A stretch of 53,525 bases of DNA from the NCBI GenBank assembly GCA_012718915.1, contig JAAYBI010000006.1:1-53525 (forward strand), read 5' to 3'. The DNA is from Clostridiaceae bacterium. Lineage in GTDB: Bacteria; Bacillota; Clostridia; Saccharofermentanales; Saccharofermentanaceae. Position 1 is the first letter of the stretch; the number at the start of each line of letters is the position of its first letter. The notes beneath the pieces are model-generated. The model did no database searches. It saw only the letters and a program-made list of their open reading frames with translations, and was not told where the DNA came from. This document shows, piece by piece, positions 1 to 8,612 of the stretch. Both the position numbers and the translations under genes were made by a program.

Positions 1-1
1 G

Positions 2-328
2 CACAACGGTGTGGATCTCGGCGGATCATACGGCAATCCGATCGTTGCTGCTTCATCCGGTACGGTCATCAAAGCTTCTGCCCCGAATCCGGGTGCGAAC
101 ACCGGCGGAGTCAATTTTGGAAACCACGTTATCATTGATCACGGCGGCGGCGTATCTACGATATACGCGCATTGCAAAGATCTTTATGTGTCGGTCGGAC
201 AAGAAGTCAGCGCGGGAGAGACCATCGCCGCTTGCGGTAGTACCGGCACATCGACAGGACCGCATGTGCATTTTGAAGTTCGCATTAACGGCGTGCCCGT
301 CGATCCCAAACCTTATATCGTTGGGTAG
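2..328 (+). CDS. M23 family metallopeptidase, C-terminal part
   Basis: The gene enters from outside the window; only about the last 108 residues are visible. They form a LytM-type peptidase domain. It opens with HNGVDLGG, the HxxxD zinc motif, and ends with GPHVHFEV, the HxH motif, so two of the zinc-ligand motifs are seen directly. In this family the enzyme is a zinc endopeptidase that cuts peptide crossbridges or stems in peptidoglycan outside the membrane. Typical upstream parts (signal peptide, coiled coil or LysM/SH3) are not visible, so the subfamily is open. The gene ends at TAG, 11 bases before the methyltransferase start, so the two are probably co-transcribed. Confidence 0.9.
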   Translation, partial: HNGVDLGGSYGNPIVAASSGTVIKASAPNPGANTGGVNFGNHVIIDHGGGVSTIYAHCKDLYVSVGQEVSAGETIAACGSTGTSTGPHVHFEVRINGVPVDPKPYIVG

Positions 329-339
329 AGGGGGATAAG

Positions 340-1101
340 ATGCCGCCATCCGATTATGACGCACTTGCGCCAATATATGACGCGTTCCAAAACCAAACGG
401 AAACCGATCGTTGGTATGACTTAGCACTCCAAAAGATTCATCAAAATGCGCAACCAAGCGGTGATGGTGAGGCGGGCCGACTTCTTGTCTGCGATTTAGG
501 GTGCGGAACCGGAGAGATGTGTTTGCGTTTGGCGCAATCAGGCTATGACGTCATTGGTGTGGACTTGTCTGAGGATATGTTGCAGATCGCTCGCGCTAAG
601 TGCCAAAACGCAGGCTATGACGTTCTTTTTCTTCGACAAGATATTACAAAACTGGATTTGTTCGGTACGGTTGATGTATTTGTCTGCATGACCGACACCA
701 TTAATCATATTACGGATCGCAAATCATTGATGGATATGGTGCGCAGTTTTGATAATTTTTTGAATCCGGGCGGGCTCTTTTTGTTTGACGCTTTGAGCCT
801 TGAATATTTGCGTGAAACACTGGGAGATAATCAATTTATCGTAGAGGAAAACGATTATTACATTGTTTGGGATAACGTCTTTCATAGTCGGAGCAAGACC
901 AGCGTTTCGGAATTTACGATATTCAGACACGAGAAAGACGATTTGTATCGTCGAACAGAATGTCGAATTGTCGAAAAGTTTCATTCAAGAAAAGACCTTG
1001 AGCGAATTCTGAGCGAAGCCCGCATGGCGATTACAGGCATTTTTGAAGATCATGAGTCTCATAATCACCCGACACGCACACTATATATAGCATCCAAATA
1101 A
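340..1101 (+). CDS. class I SAM-dependent methyltransferase
   Basis: This is a 253-residue protein with a Rossmann-type methyltransferase fold. Motif I is VCDLGCGTGEM at about residues 50-60. The acidic end of strand 2 is VIGVDLS at about 71-77. The helix after it has a typical DMLQIARAK pattern. The N-terminal YDALAPIYDAF is common in small-molecule methyltransferases of the Methyltransf_25/11 type. SAM binding is well supported; the substrate cannot be told. A GGGGG ribosome binding site lies just before the ATG. It sits between a cell wall peptidase and hslO, which does not define a role. Confidence 0.88.
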   Translation: MPPSDYDALAPIYDAFQNQTETDRWYDLALQKIHQNAQPSGDGEAGRLLVCDLGCGTGEMCLRLAQSGYDVIGVDLSEDMLQIARAKCQNAGYDVLFLRQDITKLDLFGTVDVFVCMTDTINHITDRKSLMDMVRSFDNFLNPGGLFLFDALSLEYLRETLGDNQFIVEENDYYIVWDNVFHSRSKTSVSEFTIFRHEKDDLYRRTECRIVEKFHSRKDLERILSEARMAITGIFEDHESHNHPTRTLYIASK

Positions 1102-1166
1102 AGCCATTATTCGATTGGTTTCGGATAGTACTGATATATGTGAAAATGTTAAAAGGAGTAATAAAT

Positions 1167-2090
1167 TTGGAACAGTCTTTTTATCATGCGCCAGGTGCGC
1201 CCGAAGAGCCCAATCAAGATTACCTGGTGATTGCGACTGCGCTGGAAGGAAAAGTACGTGCAGTTGCGGCGCGAACGACGAATCTCTGTACGAGAGCGAC
1301 GATAATACACGATGCATCTCCGGTTGCGGCAGCCGCTCTCGGGAGATTCATGACCGGAACGCTTCTTATTGCCTCAGATCTGAAAAATGACACCGACAAG
1401 ATGACAGTGACGATTCATTCCGATGGTCCGATACAAGGCATGACAGCAGTTACGGGCACAAACGGAAACATTAAGGCGCTCTGTGTTGAGCCGATTGTAG
1501 AAACAACACGTCATGCCCCCGGAAAATTGGACATTGCCTCTGCTGTCGGAAATGGAATGCTGACTGTCATAAAGGACACCGGGCTTAAAGAGCCGTATGT
1601 CGGATCTGTCGAAATTGTTTCCGGAGAAATAGCAGAGGATTTTGCCTATTATTTGGCTACGTCCGAACAAATACATTCCATTGTGTCTCTTGGTGTACTC
1701 GTCGATGCAAATGGGATCAGGCAAGCCGGCGGATACCTGATTCAACTCTTGCCCGGAGCGGATGAGGAAACGATTGAATATTTAGAAAAACGAATTCATG
1801 GTGGATTTCCGGATGTCACGTTTCTGTTGGAAGAGGATCTGGGACCGGAAAAGATTCTCGACATGTTCTTGGGAGATCCGAATATAAAGTTTCTGGAAGG
1901 CCGTCCGCTTTTCTATCGTTGTGATTGTTCCAGGGAAAGAATGTTGTCGGCATTAATCACTTTAGGAAGGTCAGATATTGAAGAGTTATCCAAAGACCCC
2001 AATGGCGTTGAATTGGCTTGTCATTTCTGTAATCGTAAATATCAATTCGGCGAAAAAGACTTAACAGATCTGATTTCTGACCAAGAATAG
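1167..2090 (+). CDS. hslO: Hsp33 redox-regulated chaperone
   Basis: This is the cytoplasmic holdase Hsp33, which binds unfolding proteins under oxidative stress. The N-terminal domain matches the family throughout (for example SPVAAAALGRFMTGTLLIAS). The C-terminal redox switch is intact: C252-x-C254 and C285-x2-C288, the four cysteines that hold zinc in the reduced form. I chose the TTG at 1167 because AAAAGGAG at 1151-1158 lies 8 bases upstream and the protein then starts LEQSFYHA. A GTG at 1140 is in frame but has no ribosome binding site. The product is 307 residues, somewhat longer than E. coli Hsp33 (about 290). Confidence 0.93.
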   Translation: MEQSFYHAPGAPEEPNQDYLVIATALEGKVRAVAARTTNLCTRATIIHDASPVAAAALGRFMTGTLLIASDLKNDTDKMTVTIHSDGPIQGMTAVTGTNGNIKALCVEPIVETTRHAPGKLDIASAVGNGMLTVIKDTGLKEPYVGSVEIVSGEIAEDFAYYLATSEQIHSIVSLGVLVDANGIRQAGGYLIQLLPGADEETIEYLEKRIHGGFPDVTFLLEEDLGPEKILDMFLGDPNIKFLEGRPLFYRCDCSRERMLSALITLGRSDIEELSKDPNGVELACHFCNRKYQFGEKDLTDLISDQE

Positions 2091-2205
2091 TGTTAGTTTT
2101 TTTACGCATAAAGTGCAACTTCTTATCGTTTGTCTGTTATTTAAGAAGTAACTCGTTGAGCAATCGCCGATTTTCGAAAATAATCGTCAAATGCGTTAAA
2201 ATCTC

Positions 2206-2234
2206 TTGCAATAATAGTAACCCTGCGATATACT
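2206..2234 (+). promoter_or_regulatory. sigma-A-type promoter of the S10 operon
   Basis: TTGCAA at 2206-2211 and TATACT at 2229-2234 are separated by exactly 17 bases. This is the best promoter match in the interval between hslO and rpsJ. Transcription would begin near 2241, giving a 5' leader of about 258 bases before the rpsJ start. The assignment rests on sequence match and position only. Confidence 0.7.
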
Positions 2235-2240
2235 TCTTCG

Positions 2241-2498
2241 TGCGCGACTTTTTTGCGCAGCGAAGATGTCGGAGATTGCTGCCTATTGTGCATGCTGTGC
2301 CAAGTGGCAGGTAACTTCGACGGAGAAGTCCGGACATTGATCCGAGCGATGCAACCCAGTTGGCAGCGTGTGCATTCGGCACATGCCCAGGCCCAAAGTG
2401 CCGTTATTAGCGGTAACTGGTTTCCTGGGTTTTCTGATGGCCGATGAAGAAACGCCCGGCACGGTGGCAGAACAGCAACAAAATGGAGGATACTTTAC
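2241..2498 (+). promoter_or_regulatory. long structured 5' leader of rpsJ, candidate r-protein autoregulatory RNA
   Basis: No convincing gene lies between hslO and rpsJ (2091-2498). The transcribed part is rich in stems. A long-range pairing joins GCAT..GTGCC (2290-2301, three-base bulge) with GGCACATGC (2378-2386). This competes with a local 8-bp hairpin, 2366-2373 with 2379-2386. Other stems are TGCC/GGCA around 2298, CGGA/TCCG around 2320, and CCCAGG (2386-2391) with CCTGGG (2424-2429), which encloses a small hairpin and is followed by TTTT. Mutually exclusive stems next to a T run suggest attenuation or translational control. In E. coli this operon is controlled by L4 through its leader; whether this RNA works that way is inference. 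Confidence 0.5.
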
Positions 2499-2810
2499 AT
2501 GGCAACAAAGCAAAAGGTCAGAATCAAACTCAAAGCATACGATCACGAGCTTCTCGATCAGAGCGCCGCTCGTATCGTCGAGACTGTAACCCGCACAGGC
2601 GCAAGCTTTTCGGGTCCGATCCCGCTTCCTACCGAGAAAGAAATCACCACGATCCTCAGATCTCCTCACAAGGACAAAGATTCTCGTGAGCAGTTTGAGA
2701 TGCGTACACACAAGAGGCTGATTGACATCTTTGCTCCCAACCAGAAGACGGTTGATGCGCTGATGAAATTAGATATGCCTGCAGGCGTCAGCATTGAGCT
2801 GAAAGTTTGA
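2499..2810 (+). CDS. rpsJ: 30S ribosomal protein S10 (uS10)
   Basis: First gene of the S10 operon; 103 residues, the normal length. The sequence is typical of S10, from [17 protein letters not shown] near the start to the C-terminal GVSIELKV. S10 sits in the 30S head and also pairs with NusB in transcription antitermination. The start is ATG at 2499 with AATGGAGG upstream. It follows a long structured leader and is separated from rplC by 91 bases, which contain a hairpin. Confidence 0.97.
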   Translation: MATKQKVRIKLKAYDHELLDQSAARIVETVTRTGASFSGPIPLPTEKEITTILRSPHKDKDSREQFEMRTHKRLIDIFAPNQKTVDALMKLDMPAGVSIELKV

Positions 2811-2855
2811 CGGCAGACGACGCTTTGAGTTTCAGCAGCTCGGCGTCGGGGTCAA

Positions 2856-2873
2856 GTTCTCGATAACGAGAAC
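2856..2873 (+). other. hairpin between rpsJ and rplC
   Basis: GTTCTCG, the loop ATAA and CGAGAAC form a perfect 7-bp stem in the 91-base gap between rpsJ and rplC. The gap also holds GACGC/GCGTC arms just upstream. There is no T run, so it is not a terminator. It could affect mRNA stability or the S10:L3 ratio; that is inference. Confidence 0.4.
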
Positions 2874-2901
2874 CAATAACCTATAAGGAGGAAAGAAAGA
2901 T

Positions 2902-3531
2902 ATGACTAAATTTATGCTGGGCAAGAAGGCCGGTATGACGCAACTGTTCGATGAGAACGGCACTGCGATTCCGGCAACCGTAATTGAGTGCGAACCCATG
3001 TTCGTCATTCAGAACAAGACCGATGACACGGATGGCTATAAGGCTGTTAAGGTGGCTTCGGGAACGATTCGCGAGAAGCTTGTAAATAAGCCGGATAAGG
3101 GCCAATTTGCAAAAGCCGGCGTCTCGGTTTTACGCACGGTTCGCGAATTCAGAACCGATGAAGACTACACACTCGGACAAGAGATTAAGGTGGCGGACAT
3201 GTTCGCTGTCGGTGATCACGTCGATATCAGCGGTGTTTCCAAAGGTAAGGGATATGCCGGTAACATCAAGCGTCACGGCCAAAAGGGTGGACCGGGCGGA
3301 CACGGATCCATGTATCATCGCCGCGTCGGTTCAATGGGTGCTAACAGCTCACCTGCCCGCGTTCTTCCGGGCAAGAAGATGCCGGGTCACATGGGTGCGG
3401 CCGCATGCACAGTTCAAAATCTGGACGTTGTTCTGGTTGACGGCGATAGAAATATCCTCGTTGTCAAGGGCGCTGTCCCCGGCCCAAAGGGCGGATTGAT
3501 TTCTATCGAAACATCCGTCAAGGCGAAATAA
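2902..3531 (+). CDS. rplC: 50S ribosomal protein L3 (uL3)
   Basis: This 209-residue protein is L3, an early-assembly 50S protein whose long loop reaches the peptidyl transferase centre. It starts with the typical [15 protein letters not shown]. It contains the conserved loop segment [18 protein letters not shown] and the [10 protein letters not shown] motif. AAGGAGG lies at 2884-2890 upstream of the ATG. Second gene of the operon; rplD follows after 24 bases. Confidence 0.97.
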   Translation: MTKFMLGKKAGMTQLFDENGTAIPATVIECEPMFVIQNKTDDTDGYKAVKVASGTIREKLVNKPDKGQFAKAGVSVLRTVREFRTDEDYTLGQEIKVADMFAVGDHVDISGVSKGKGYAGNIKRHGQKGGPGGHGSMYHRRVGSMGANSSPARVLPGKKMPGHMGAAACTVQNLDVVLVDGDRNILVVKGAVPGPKGGLISIETSVKAK

Positions 3532-3555
3532 TCGGCGTAAGGAGGAGCGAAAGAA

Positions 3556-4179
3556 ATGGCTAAAGTAGATGTATACAATCTGGAAGGCGCCGTTACGGGG
3601 CAGATCGAGCTCTCCGATGATATTTTCGGAATTGTGCCGAATGAGTCCGCAATGATGGCAGTCGTCCGTAACCAATTGGCGAATAAACGTCAAGGTACAC
3701 ATAGCACCAAAACAAGAAGTGAGGTGCGAGGCGGCGGTAAGCGTCCTTATCGTCAAAAAGGCACCGGTCGCGCCCGTCACGGTTCAACACGTTCTGCGCA
3801 GTATGTCGGTGGCGGAATTATCTTTGGGCCCAAACCCAGAGATTATAGTTACACCGTTCCTAAAAAGGTAAGAAGACTGGCTATGAAGTCCGCTTTATCA
3901 ACAAAGCTTGCTTCTCAGAGCCTTCTTGTCGTGGATACTATGAATTTTGATGAGATCAAGACCGCAAAAATGGTCAAGACGCTTAAGGCTCTGAAAGTTG
4001 ACGGGTCAGCGCTCATTGTTCTCGCAGGCGTTGACAAGAACGTCGAAAAGTCGGCTCGCAATATTCGCGACATCAAGACTGCGTTCGTCAACACCATCAA
4101 TGTTTTCGACATTCTCAAATATGACCGCTTCATTATCACTAAGGATGCGGCGATGAAGGTACAGGAGGTGTATGTATGA
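3556..4179 (+). CDS. rplD: 50S ribosomal protein L4 (uL4)
   Basis: L4, 207 residues, the usual length. The conserved basic extension is clear (GGGKRPYRQKGTGRARHGS), which lines the exit tunnel near L22. In E. coli L4 also represses its own operon, which is relevant to the structured leader before rpsJ. The stop codon overlaps the rplW start as ATGA, so L4 and L23 are probably translationally coupled. Confidence 0.97.
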   Translation: MAKVDVYNLEGAVTGQIELSDDIFGIVPNESAMMAVVRNQLANKRQGTHSTKTRSEVRGGGKRPYRQKGTGRARHGSTRSAQYVGGGIIFGPKPRDYSYTVPKKVRRLAMKSALSTKLASQSLLVVDTMNFDEIKTAKMVKTLKALKVDGSALIVLAGVDKNVEKSARNIRDIKTAFVNTINVFDILKYDRFIITKDAAMKVQEVYV

Positions 4180-4532
4180 CAAGGGCACCGCAGGATATTA
4201 TTGTTAAGCCGATTCTCACGGAAAAAACGTCGGATCAACTCTCTGAAGGCAAGTATGCTTTCCGGGTTGATCGCAAGGCGACAAAGACCGAGATTCGCAT
4301 TGCAGTGGAGCAGTTATTCGGCGTGAAGGTCGTTTCGGTCAACACATCGAATTTTGATGGCAAGAAGAAAAGACAACGTTATATCGTTGGAAGAACTCCG
4401 TCTTGGAAGAAAGCGGTTGTTACGATCGCTACCGAGACCAAAGACGCTTCGTACCTCGCAAAGGGCGGCAAAACATCCAAGGTCTCCGCGAAGTACAAGA
4501 CATCAATCGAAGAATTTGGGTTCGCTGAGTAA
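4176..4532 (+). CDS. rplW: 50S ribosomal protein L23 (uL23)
   Basis: L23, 118 residues, slightly long for the family. It has the standard opening IIVKPILTEKTSDQL and the DGKKKRQRYIVGRTPSWKKA segment. L23 lies at the tunnel exit and docks trigger factor and SRP. The ATG overlaps the rplD stop by four bases, and GGAGG lies inside the end of rplD. The C-terminal 20 residues (after VTIATETKDAS) extend past the usual end. Confidence 0.97.
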   Translation: MTRAPQDIIVKPILTEKTSDQLSEGKYAFRVDRKATKTEIRIAVEQLFGVKVVSVNTSNFDGKKKRQRYIVGRTPSWKKAVVTIATETKDASYLAKGGKTSKVSAKYKTSIEEFGFAE

Positions 4533-4562
4533 TCGGCCCGTTGAATGAAGGAGTGAAGAAAG

Positions 4563-5390
4563 ATGGCAGTAAAAACCTATAATCCAACTTCTCCCGCCAG
4601 ACGTCAGATGACGGTCACCGACTTCTCGGTTCTTACCGATAAGAAGCCGGAGAAGAGTCTTCTTGCCAGCGGCAAAAAGACAGGCGGCAGAAATTCATAT
4701 GGTCGTATTACAGTACGTCATATCGGCGGAGGAAATCGTCGTAAAATCCGTATTATCGATTGGAAGAGAACCAAAGACGGCATTCCTGCGACTGTTATCG
4801 CTTTGGAATACGATCCGAATCGCACCGCATTTCTCGCATTGATTCAATATGCAGACGGCGCAAAGTCCTATATTCTTGCACCTCAGGGACTGAATGTCGG
4901 TGACAAGGTCGAATCCGGTGCTGCAGCGGACATCGTTGTCGGAAATGCTCTTGCTATAGAGAATATTCCGGTCGGTACAATTATTCACAATATTGAGCTC
5001 AAGCCTGGCAAAGGCTCACAGATGGTTCGCACAGCAGGCGCCGGTGCTCAATTAATGGCTAAGGAAGGCAAATACGCTCAGGTTCGTTTGCCATCCGGTG
5101 AAGTTCGAATGGTTTCTGTTTTGTGTCGTGCAACCGTCGGAAGCGTCGGTAACAATGATCACGAGAATGTGACCGTCGGTAAAGCCGGACGTAAACGCCA
5201 CATGGGTGTTCGCCCAACCGTCCGCGGTGTGGTCATGAACCCTTGCGATCACCCACATGGTGGTGGTGAAGGTAAGTCTCCTATCGGAAAGCCGGGTCCG
5301 GTTACACCTTGGGGTGTTCCGACTCTCGGAAAGAAGACACGTAATAAGCGCAAGCAATCCAGCAAGTATATTGTTAAGGGCAGAAAATAA
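4563..5390 (+). CDS. rplB: 50S ribosomal protein L2 (uL2)
   Basis: L2, 275 residues, full length. It shows the N-terminal [13 protein letters not shown], the RNA-binding [19 protein letters not shown] segment and the C-terminal [12 protein letters not shown] motif, whose histidine (H229 in E. coli) is needed for peptidyl transferase activity. It ends with the usual lysine/arginine-rich tail. AAGGAG lies upstream of the ATG. Fifth gene of the operon. Confidence 0.98.
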   Translation: MAVKTYNPTSPARRQMTVTDFSVLTDKKPEKSLLASGKKTGGRNSYGRITVRHIGGGNRRKIRIIDWKRTKDGIPATVIALEYDPNRTAFLALIQYADGAKSYILAPQGLNVGDKVESGAAADIVVGNALAIENIPVGTIIHNIELKPGKGSQMVRTAGAGAQLMAKEGKYAQVRLPSGEVRMVSVLCRATVGSVGNNDHENVTVGKAGRKRHMGVRPTVRGVVMNPCDHPHGGGEGKSPIGKPGPVTPWGVPTLGKKTRNKRKQSSKYIVKGRK

Positions 5391-5412
5391 TTGAAGGGAG
5401 GCAAGACATACT

Positions 5413-5691
5413 ATGAGTAGATCTACTAAAAAGGGTTTTTTCGTTCAAGAAGCACTCATGAAGAGAATCGTTGCAATGAACGAAGTCAATGAGAAAAAAG
5501 TTTTGAAGACATGGTCTCGCTCTTCCACTATTTTCCCCGAAATGGTTGGGCACACGATTGCTGTTTATGATGGCAGAAGACATGTTCCGGTATATATCAC
5601 GGAGGAAATGGTCGGCCACAAGCTCGGCGAGTTCGCTCCCACAAGAACATACAGAGGACATGCGGGTGAGAAATCATCCGGTGGCCGCTGA
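5413..5691 (+). CDS. rpsS: 30S ribosomal protein S19 (uS19)
   Basis: S19, 92 residues, normal length. It contains the family segments [22 protein letters not shown] and [17 protein letters not shown]19 sits in the 30S head with S13 and contacts the A-site tRNA region and bridge B1a. A GGGAGG site precedes the ATG by 12 bases. Between rplB and rplV in the standard order. Confidence 0.98.
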   Translation: MSRSTKKGFFVQEALMKRIVAMNEVNEKKVLKTWSRSSTIFPEMVGHTIAVYDGRRHVPVYITEEMVGHKLGEFAPTRTYRGHAGEKSSGGR

Positions 5692-5721
5692 TTGAGATCG
5701 CGTTGAAGGGAGGAATGAAAA

Positions 5722-6198
5722 GTGGAAAAGAAAGTCATGACCAAAGAATATCTTGAGCAAAACCGCGAAGAAGTTCTTGCTATGTATGCAAAACCTGCAA
5801 AGCGCAATGCTAAGCTAAAGCTCCTTACAAAGAAGCAACGCAAGGTTTTAGGTATTGGCAAGGATTGCGGTAAAGCAATTGCAAAATATGTTCGTATCAG
5901 CCCCAGAAAGGTGAGCATCGTCATTGATCTCATCAAGGGCAAGGATTTGGAAGAAGCATATGCCATTCTGATGTATACACCGAAGGCAGCGTCTCCGATT
6001 TTGACTAAGGCTCTGAAATCAGCGGAAGCGAATGCAGTCAACAACAACGGATTGAGCCGTGACGCACTGTACGTCGCTGACGCCTATGCTAACCCGGGCC
6101 CGGTCCTCAAGAGATTTATACCTCGCGCAAGAGGATCTGCTTCGAGCATCATGAAGAGAACCAGCCATGTCACGCTGGTGCTCAGAGAAAGAGTTTAA
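5722..6198 (+). CDS. rplV: 50S ribosomal protein L22 (uL22) with N-terminal extension
   Basis: The conserved L22 core starts near residue 51 ([13 protein letters not shown]) and runs to the end, including the tunnel-lining hairpin ([19 protein letters not shown]). L22 usually has about 110-120 residues; this one has 158 because about 48 mostly basic residues precede the core. I chose the GTG at 5722 because AAGGGAGG at 5706-5713 fits it. An ATG at 5737 is the next in-frame choice and would still leave a long extension. The extension has no stop or frameshift and reads as a charged helix. Confidence 0.96.
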   Translation: MEKKVMTKEYLEQNREEVLAMYAKPAKRNAKLKLLTKKQRKVLGIGKDCGKAIAKYVRISPRKVSIVIDLIKGKDLEEAYAILMYTPKAASPILTKALKSAEANAVNNNGLSRDALYVADAYANPGPVLKRFIPRARGSASSIMKRTSHVTLVLRERV

Positions 6199-6212
6199 GG
6201 AGGATTTCGATA

Positions 6213-6887
6213 ATGGGCCAAAAGGTTAACCCACACGGTTTGCGAGTCGGCGTCATCAGAGGCTGGGATACGCGCTGGTATGCAGACAAGAAGACATTCA
6301 GCGATTATCTTGTTGAAGATAAAAAGATTCGTGATTTCGTTAAAAAAGAGTTGTTTGCCGCGGGCATTACCAACATTGAAATCGAGCGTAAGGGCAGTGA
6401 TCGCACAATGATCATCATTAATGCCGCAAAGCCCGGTATCATTATCGGTCGTCAAGGCGCTGGCATTGAGGACCTGAAGAGCAAGCTCACCAAAAAATTC
6501 AAGAAGACCTTCTTTGTTGATATCAGAGAAGTACGCTCGGCAGATACTGCTGCCCAGCTTGTTGCCGAGAATATTGCTGCACAGCTTGAGAGAAGAATTT
6601 CTTTCCGTCGTGCGATGAAGCAGTCTATGCAACGTACCATGAAGGCCGGAGCGAAGGGTATTAAGACTCAGGTTTCCGGACGTCTCGGCGGTGCAGAAAT
6701 TGCCAGAACAGAGCATTATCATGAGGGGACTATCCCTCTTCAGACTCTTCGTTCCGACATTGATTATGGATTTGCTGAGGCGAACACCACTTACGGTCGT
6801 ATCGGCGTAAAAGTCTGGGTCTGTCGCGGAGAAGTTTTGACCGCAAAAAAGACAGTTAAAGTAGTAGAGGAAGGGGGCGAAGTCTAA
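6213..6887 (+). CDS. rpsC: 30S ribosomal protein S3 (uS3)
   Basis: S3, 224 residues. It has the N-terminal [15 protein letters not shown], a KH domain with [14 protein letters not shown], and the C-terminal segment [21 protein letters not shown]3 forms part of the mRNA entry channel and helicase centre with S4 and S5. AAGGAGG overlaps the rplV stop. Its TAA overlaps the rplP ATG by one base (TAATG), so L16 is probably translated by coupling. Confidence 0.98.
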   Translation: MGQKVNPHGLRVGVIRGWDTRWYADKKTFSDYLVEDKKIRDFVKKELFAAGITNIEIERKGSDRTMIIINAAKPGIIIGRQGAGIEDLKSKLTKKFKKTFFVDIREVRSADTAAQLVAENIAAQLERRISFRRAMKQSMQRTMKAGAKGIKTQVSGRLGGAEIARTEHYHEGTIPLQTLRSDIDYGFAEANTTYGRIGVKVWVCRGEVLTAKKTVKVVEEGGEV

Positions 6888-7318
6888 TGCTTCTTCCAAA
6901 GAGAGTAAAGCACAGAAAACAAATGCGTGGACGTATGAAGGGAAAAGCAACTCGTGGTAATTTCGTAGCATATGGTGATTACGGTATTTACTCCACAGAG
7001 CCTTGCTGGATTACATCCAATCAGATTGAAGCAGCTCGTATTGCGATCAATCGTTACGTTAAAAGAGGCGGTAAAGTCTGGATCAAGATTTTCCCTGATA
7101 AGCCCGTAACATCCAAGCCGGCTGAGACTCGAATGGGTTCCGGTAAAGGATCCCCGGATTATTGGGTAGCCGTCGTAAAGCCCGGCAGAGTATTGTTTGA
7201 AATTGCCGGTGTTCCGGAAGAGACTGCTCGCGAAGCGATGCGTCTTGCAGGAAACAAGCTCCCGTGTAAGACCAAGTTTATTGCGAAGGAAAAGGAGGGT
7301 GAAGCAAATGAAGGTTGA
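6887..7318 (+). CDS. rplP: 50S ribosomal protein L16 (uL16)
   Basis: L16, 143 residues, standard length. It starts with the family opening [16 protein letters not shown] and contains the segment [18 protein letters not shown], which approaches the A-site tRNA elbow. The ATG overlaps the rpsC stop by one base and the gene overlaps rpmC by 11 bases, a tightly coupled run. Confidence 0.98.
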   Translation: MLLPKRVKHRKQMRGRMKGKATRGNFVAYGDYGIYSTEPCWITSNQIEAARIAINRYVKRGGKVWIKIFPDKPVTSKPAETRMGSGKGSPDYWVAVVKPGRVLFEIAGVPEETAREAMRLAGNKLPCKTKFIAKEKEGEANEG

Positions 7319-7508
7319 AGAAATCCGCAAGAAGTCCGGCGAAGAGCTTCAAAAGGAATTGCTTGCTCTTAAGGAAGAATTATTTAAACTCCGATTCCAA
7401 CATGCAACCAATCAGCTCGAGAACCCCCTACGCCTCAGTGCAGTTCGTCGGGATATCGCACGCGTTAAGACCATCATGCGCGAGCAAGAGCTCAAGGCAA
7501 ATAAGTGA
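7308..7508 (+). CDS. rpmC: 50S ribosomal protein L29 (uL29)
   Basis: L29, 66 residues, two long helices with the family motif [20 protein letters not shown] and the C-terminal [14 protein letters not shown] chose the ATG at 7308 because AAGGAGGG lies 10 bases upstream inside rplP and because the protein then matches the family from its first residue ([10 protein letters not shown]). L29 lies beside L23 at the tunnel exit. Overlaps rplP by 11 bases. Confidence 0.97.
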   Translation: MKVEEIRKKSGEELQKELLALKEELFKLRFQHATNQLENPLRLSAVRRDIARVKTIMREQELKANK

Positions 7509-7522
7509 AGGGGGAAAAGTGA

Positions 7523-7780
7523 ATGAGCGATCGTAACCTCAGAAAGACACGAATTGGCATCGTTTCGAGCGACAAAATGGACAAGACAATTGTCGTATCT
7601 GTTACCGAGCATGTTAAGCATCCGCTGTACAGCAAGATTATGAAGAGAACCTATAAGCTGAAAGCCCACGATGAAGAAAATACATGTGGCATCGGCGACA
7701 AGGTAAAAGTAATGGAAACACGCCCGCTTTCGCGCGATAAGCGTTGGAGGCTGGTTGAGATCGTCGAGAAGGCGAAATAG
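7523..7780 (+). CDS. rpsQ: 30S ribosomal protein S17 (uS17)
   Basis: S17, 85 residues, an OB-fold primary binder of 16S rRNA. The family pattern is plain: [16 protein letters not shown] near the start, then [22 protein letters not shown] and the late [26 protein letters not shown] site lies upstream of the ATG. It is 14 bases past rpmC. Confidence 0.98.
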   Translation: MSDRNLRKTRIGIVSSDKMDKTIVVSVTEHVKHPLYSKIMKRTYKLKAHDEENTCGIGDKVKVMETRPLSRDKRWRLVEIVEKAK

Positions 7781-7823
7781 TACGTAGCCGATATCGGTTT
7801 TCACGTAAAGGAGGAAATCAAGC

Positions 7824-8192
7824 ATGATTCAGGTTGAATCCAGACTCAGATCCGCAGACAACACCGGCGCCAAAGAATTGGCTTGCATCAAAGTTCTCGG
7901 CGGATCCCGCAGAAAATATGCCAGCATCGGCGATGTCATCGTTTGTTCAGTCAAGACGGCTTCCCCGGGTGGTATGGTTAAAAAGGGTGATGTTGTTCGT
8001 GCGGTCATCGTTCGTACAACAAAGGGTGTCAGACGTCCGGACGGATCATATATTCGTTTTGACGAAAACGCTGCTGTTATCATCAAAGAAGACAAAAACC
8101 CGCGCGGAACCCGTATTTTCGGGCCAATCGCAAGAGAGCTCAGAGACAAGGATTACATGAAGATTCTATCTCTGGCGCCTGAAGTACTTTAA
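7824..8192 (+). CDS. rplN: 50S ribosomal protein L14 (uL14)
   Basis: L14, 122 residues, exactly the usual length. It has the N-terminal [20 protein letters not shown] and the C-terminal [21 protein letters not shown]14 lies on the subunit interface, bridges to 16S rRNA and is the docking site for the silencing factor RsfS. AAAGGAGG precedes the ATG. It follows rpsQ by 43 bases. Confidence 0.98.
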   Translation: MIQVESRLRSADNTGAKELACIKVLGGSRRKYASIGDVIVCSVKTASPGGMVKKGDVVRAVIVRTTKGVRRPDGSYIRFDENAAVIIKEDKNPRGTRIFGPIARELRDKDYMKILSLAPEVL

Positions 8193-8204
8193 GGAGGACG
8201 ACAA

Positions 8205-8609
8205 ATGGCTAACAAAATTCATGTCAAGACCGATGATAATGTCATTGTCATCACCGGCAAGGATAGCGGCAAGACCGGAAAAGTCATTAAGGCTGTTCCT
8301 TCCACGGGTCGCGTAGTAGTTTCCGGTGTAAATATGGTCAAGAAACACCAAAAAGGCCAGGGCCAGAATAAGCCTGCCGCCATCATTGAGCGTGAGGCAG
8401 CTGTAGATGCTTCCAATGTCATGCTCGTTTGCCCTAAGTGCGCTAAGCCGACTCGCGTAGGAATGGAAGTCGCTGCGGACAAGACCAAATCTCGCGTTTG
8501 TAAAAAGTGCGGCGCTAAGATTGACAAGGTCGAGAAGGCAAAGGCAGAGAAGGCTAAAGCTGAAAAGCCGAAGGCTGAAAAGACCAAAAAAGCAGTTAAG
8601 GGGGAGTAA
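8205..8609 (+). CDS. rplX: 50S ribosomal protein L24 (uL24) with zinc motif and Lys-Ala-Glu tail
   Basis: L24 is a KOW-domain protein that starts 50S assembly. The KOW segment is VITGKDSGKTGKVIKA and the body follows the family. Four cysteines form a zinc-ribbon pair, C76-x2-C79 and C99-x2-C102. From about residue 106 the protein runs into a low-complexity tail of AEKAK-type repeats ending KAVKGE, making it 134 residues against the usual 100-105. The underlying DNA repeats (AAGGC(A/T)GA(A/G)AA-like units) may vary in number between strains. Confidence 0.96.
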   Translation: MANKIHVKTDDNVIVITGKDSGKTGKVIKAVPSTGRVVVSGVNMVKKHQKGQGQNKPAAIIEREAAVDASNVMLVCPKCAKPTRVGMEVAADKTKSRVCKKCGAKIDKVEKAKAEKAKAEKPKAEKTKKAVKGE

Positions 8610-8612
8610 CGA

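Noticed and set aside
2290-2470. RNase P or SRP RNA in the rpsJ leader, prompted by the AAGTCCGGAC segment
   Set aside because: Length and the other conserved segments of these RNAs are missing.
3349-3780. Antisense open frames within r-protein genes
   Set aside because: They are opposite strongly conserved genes and have no ribosome binding sites.
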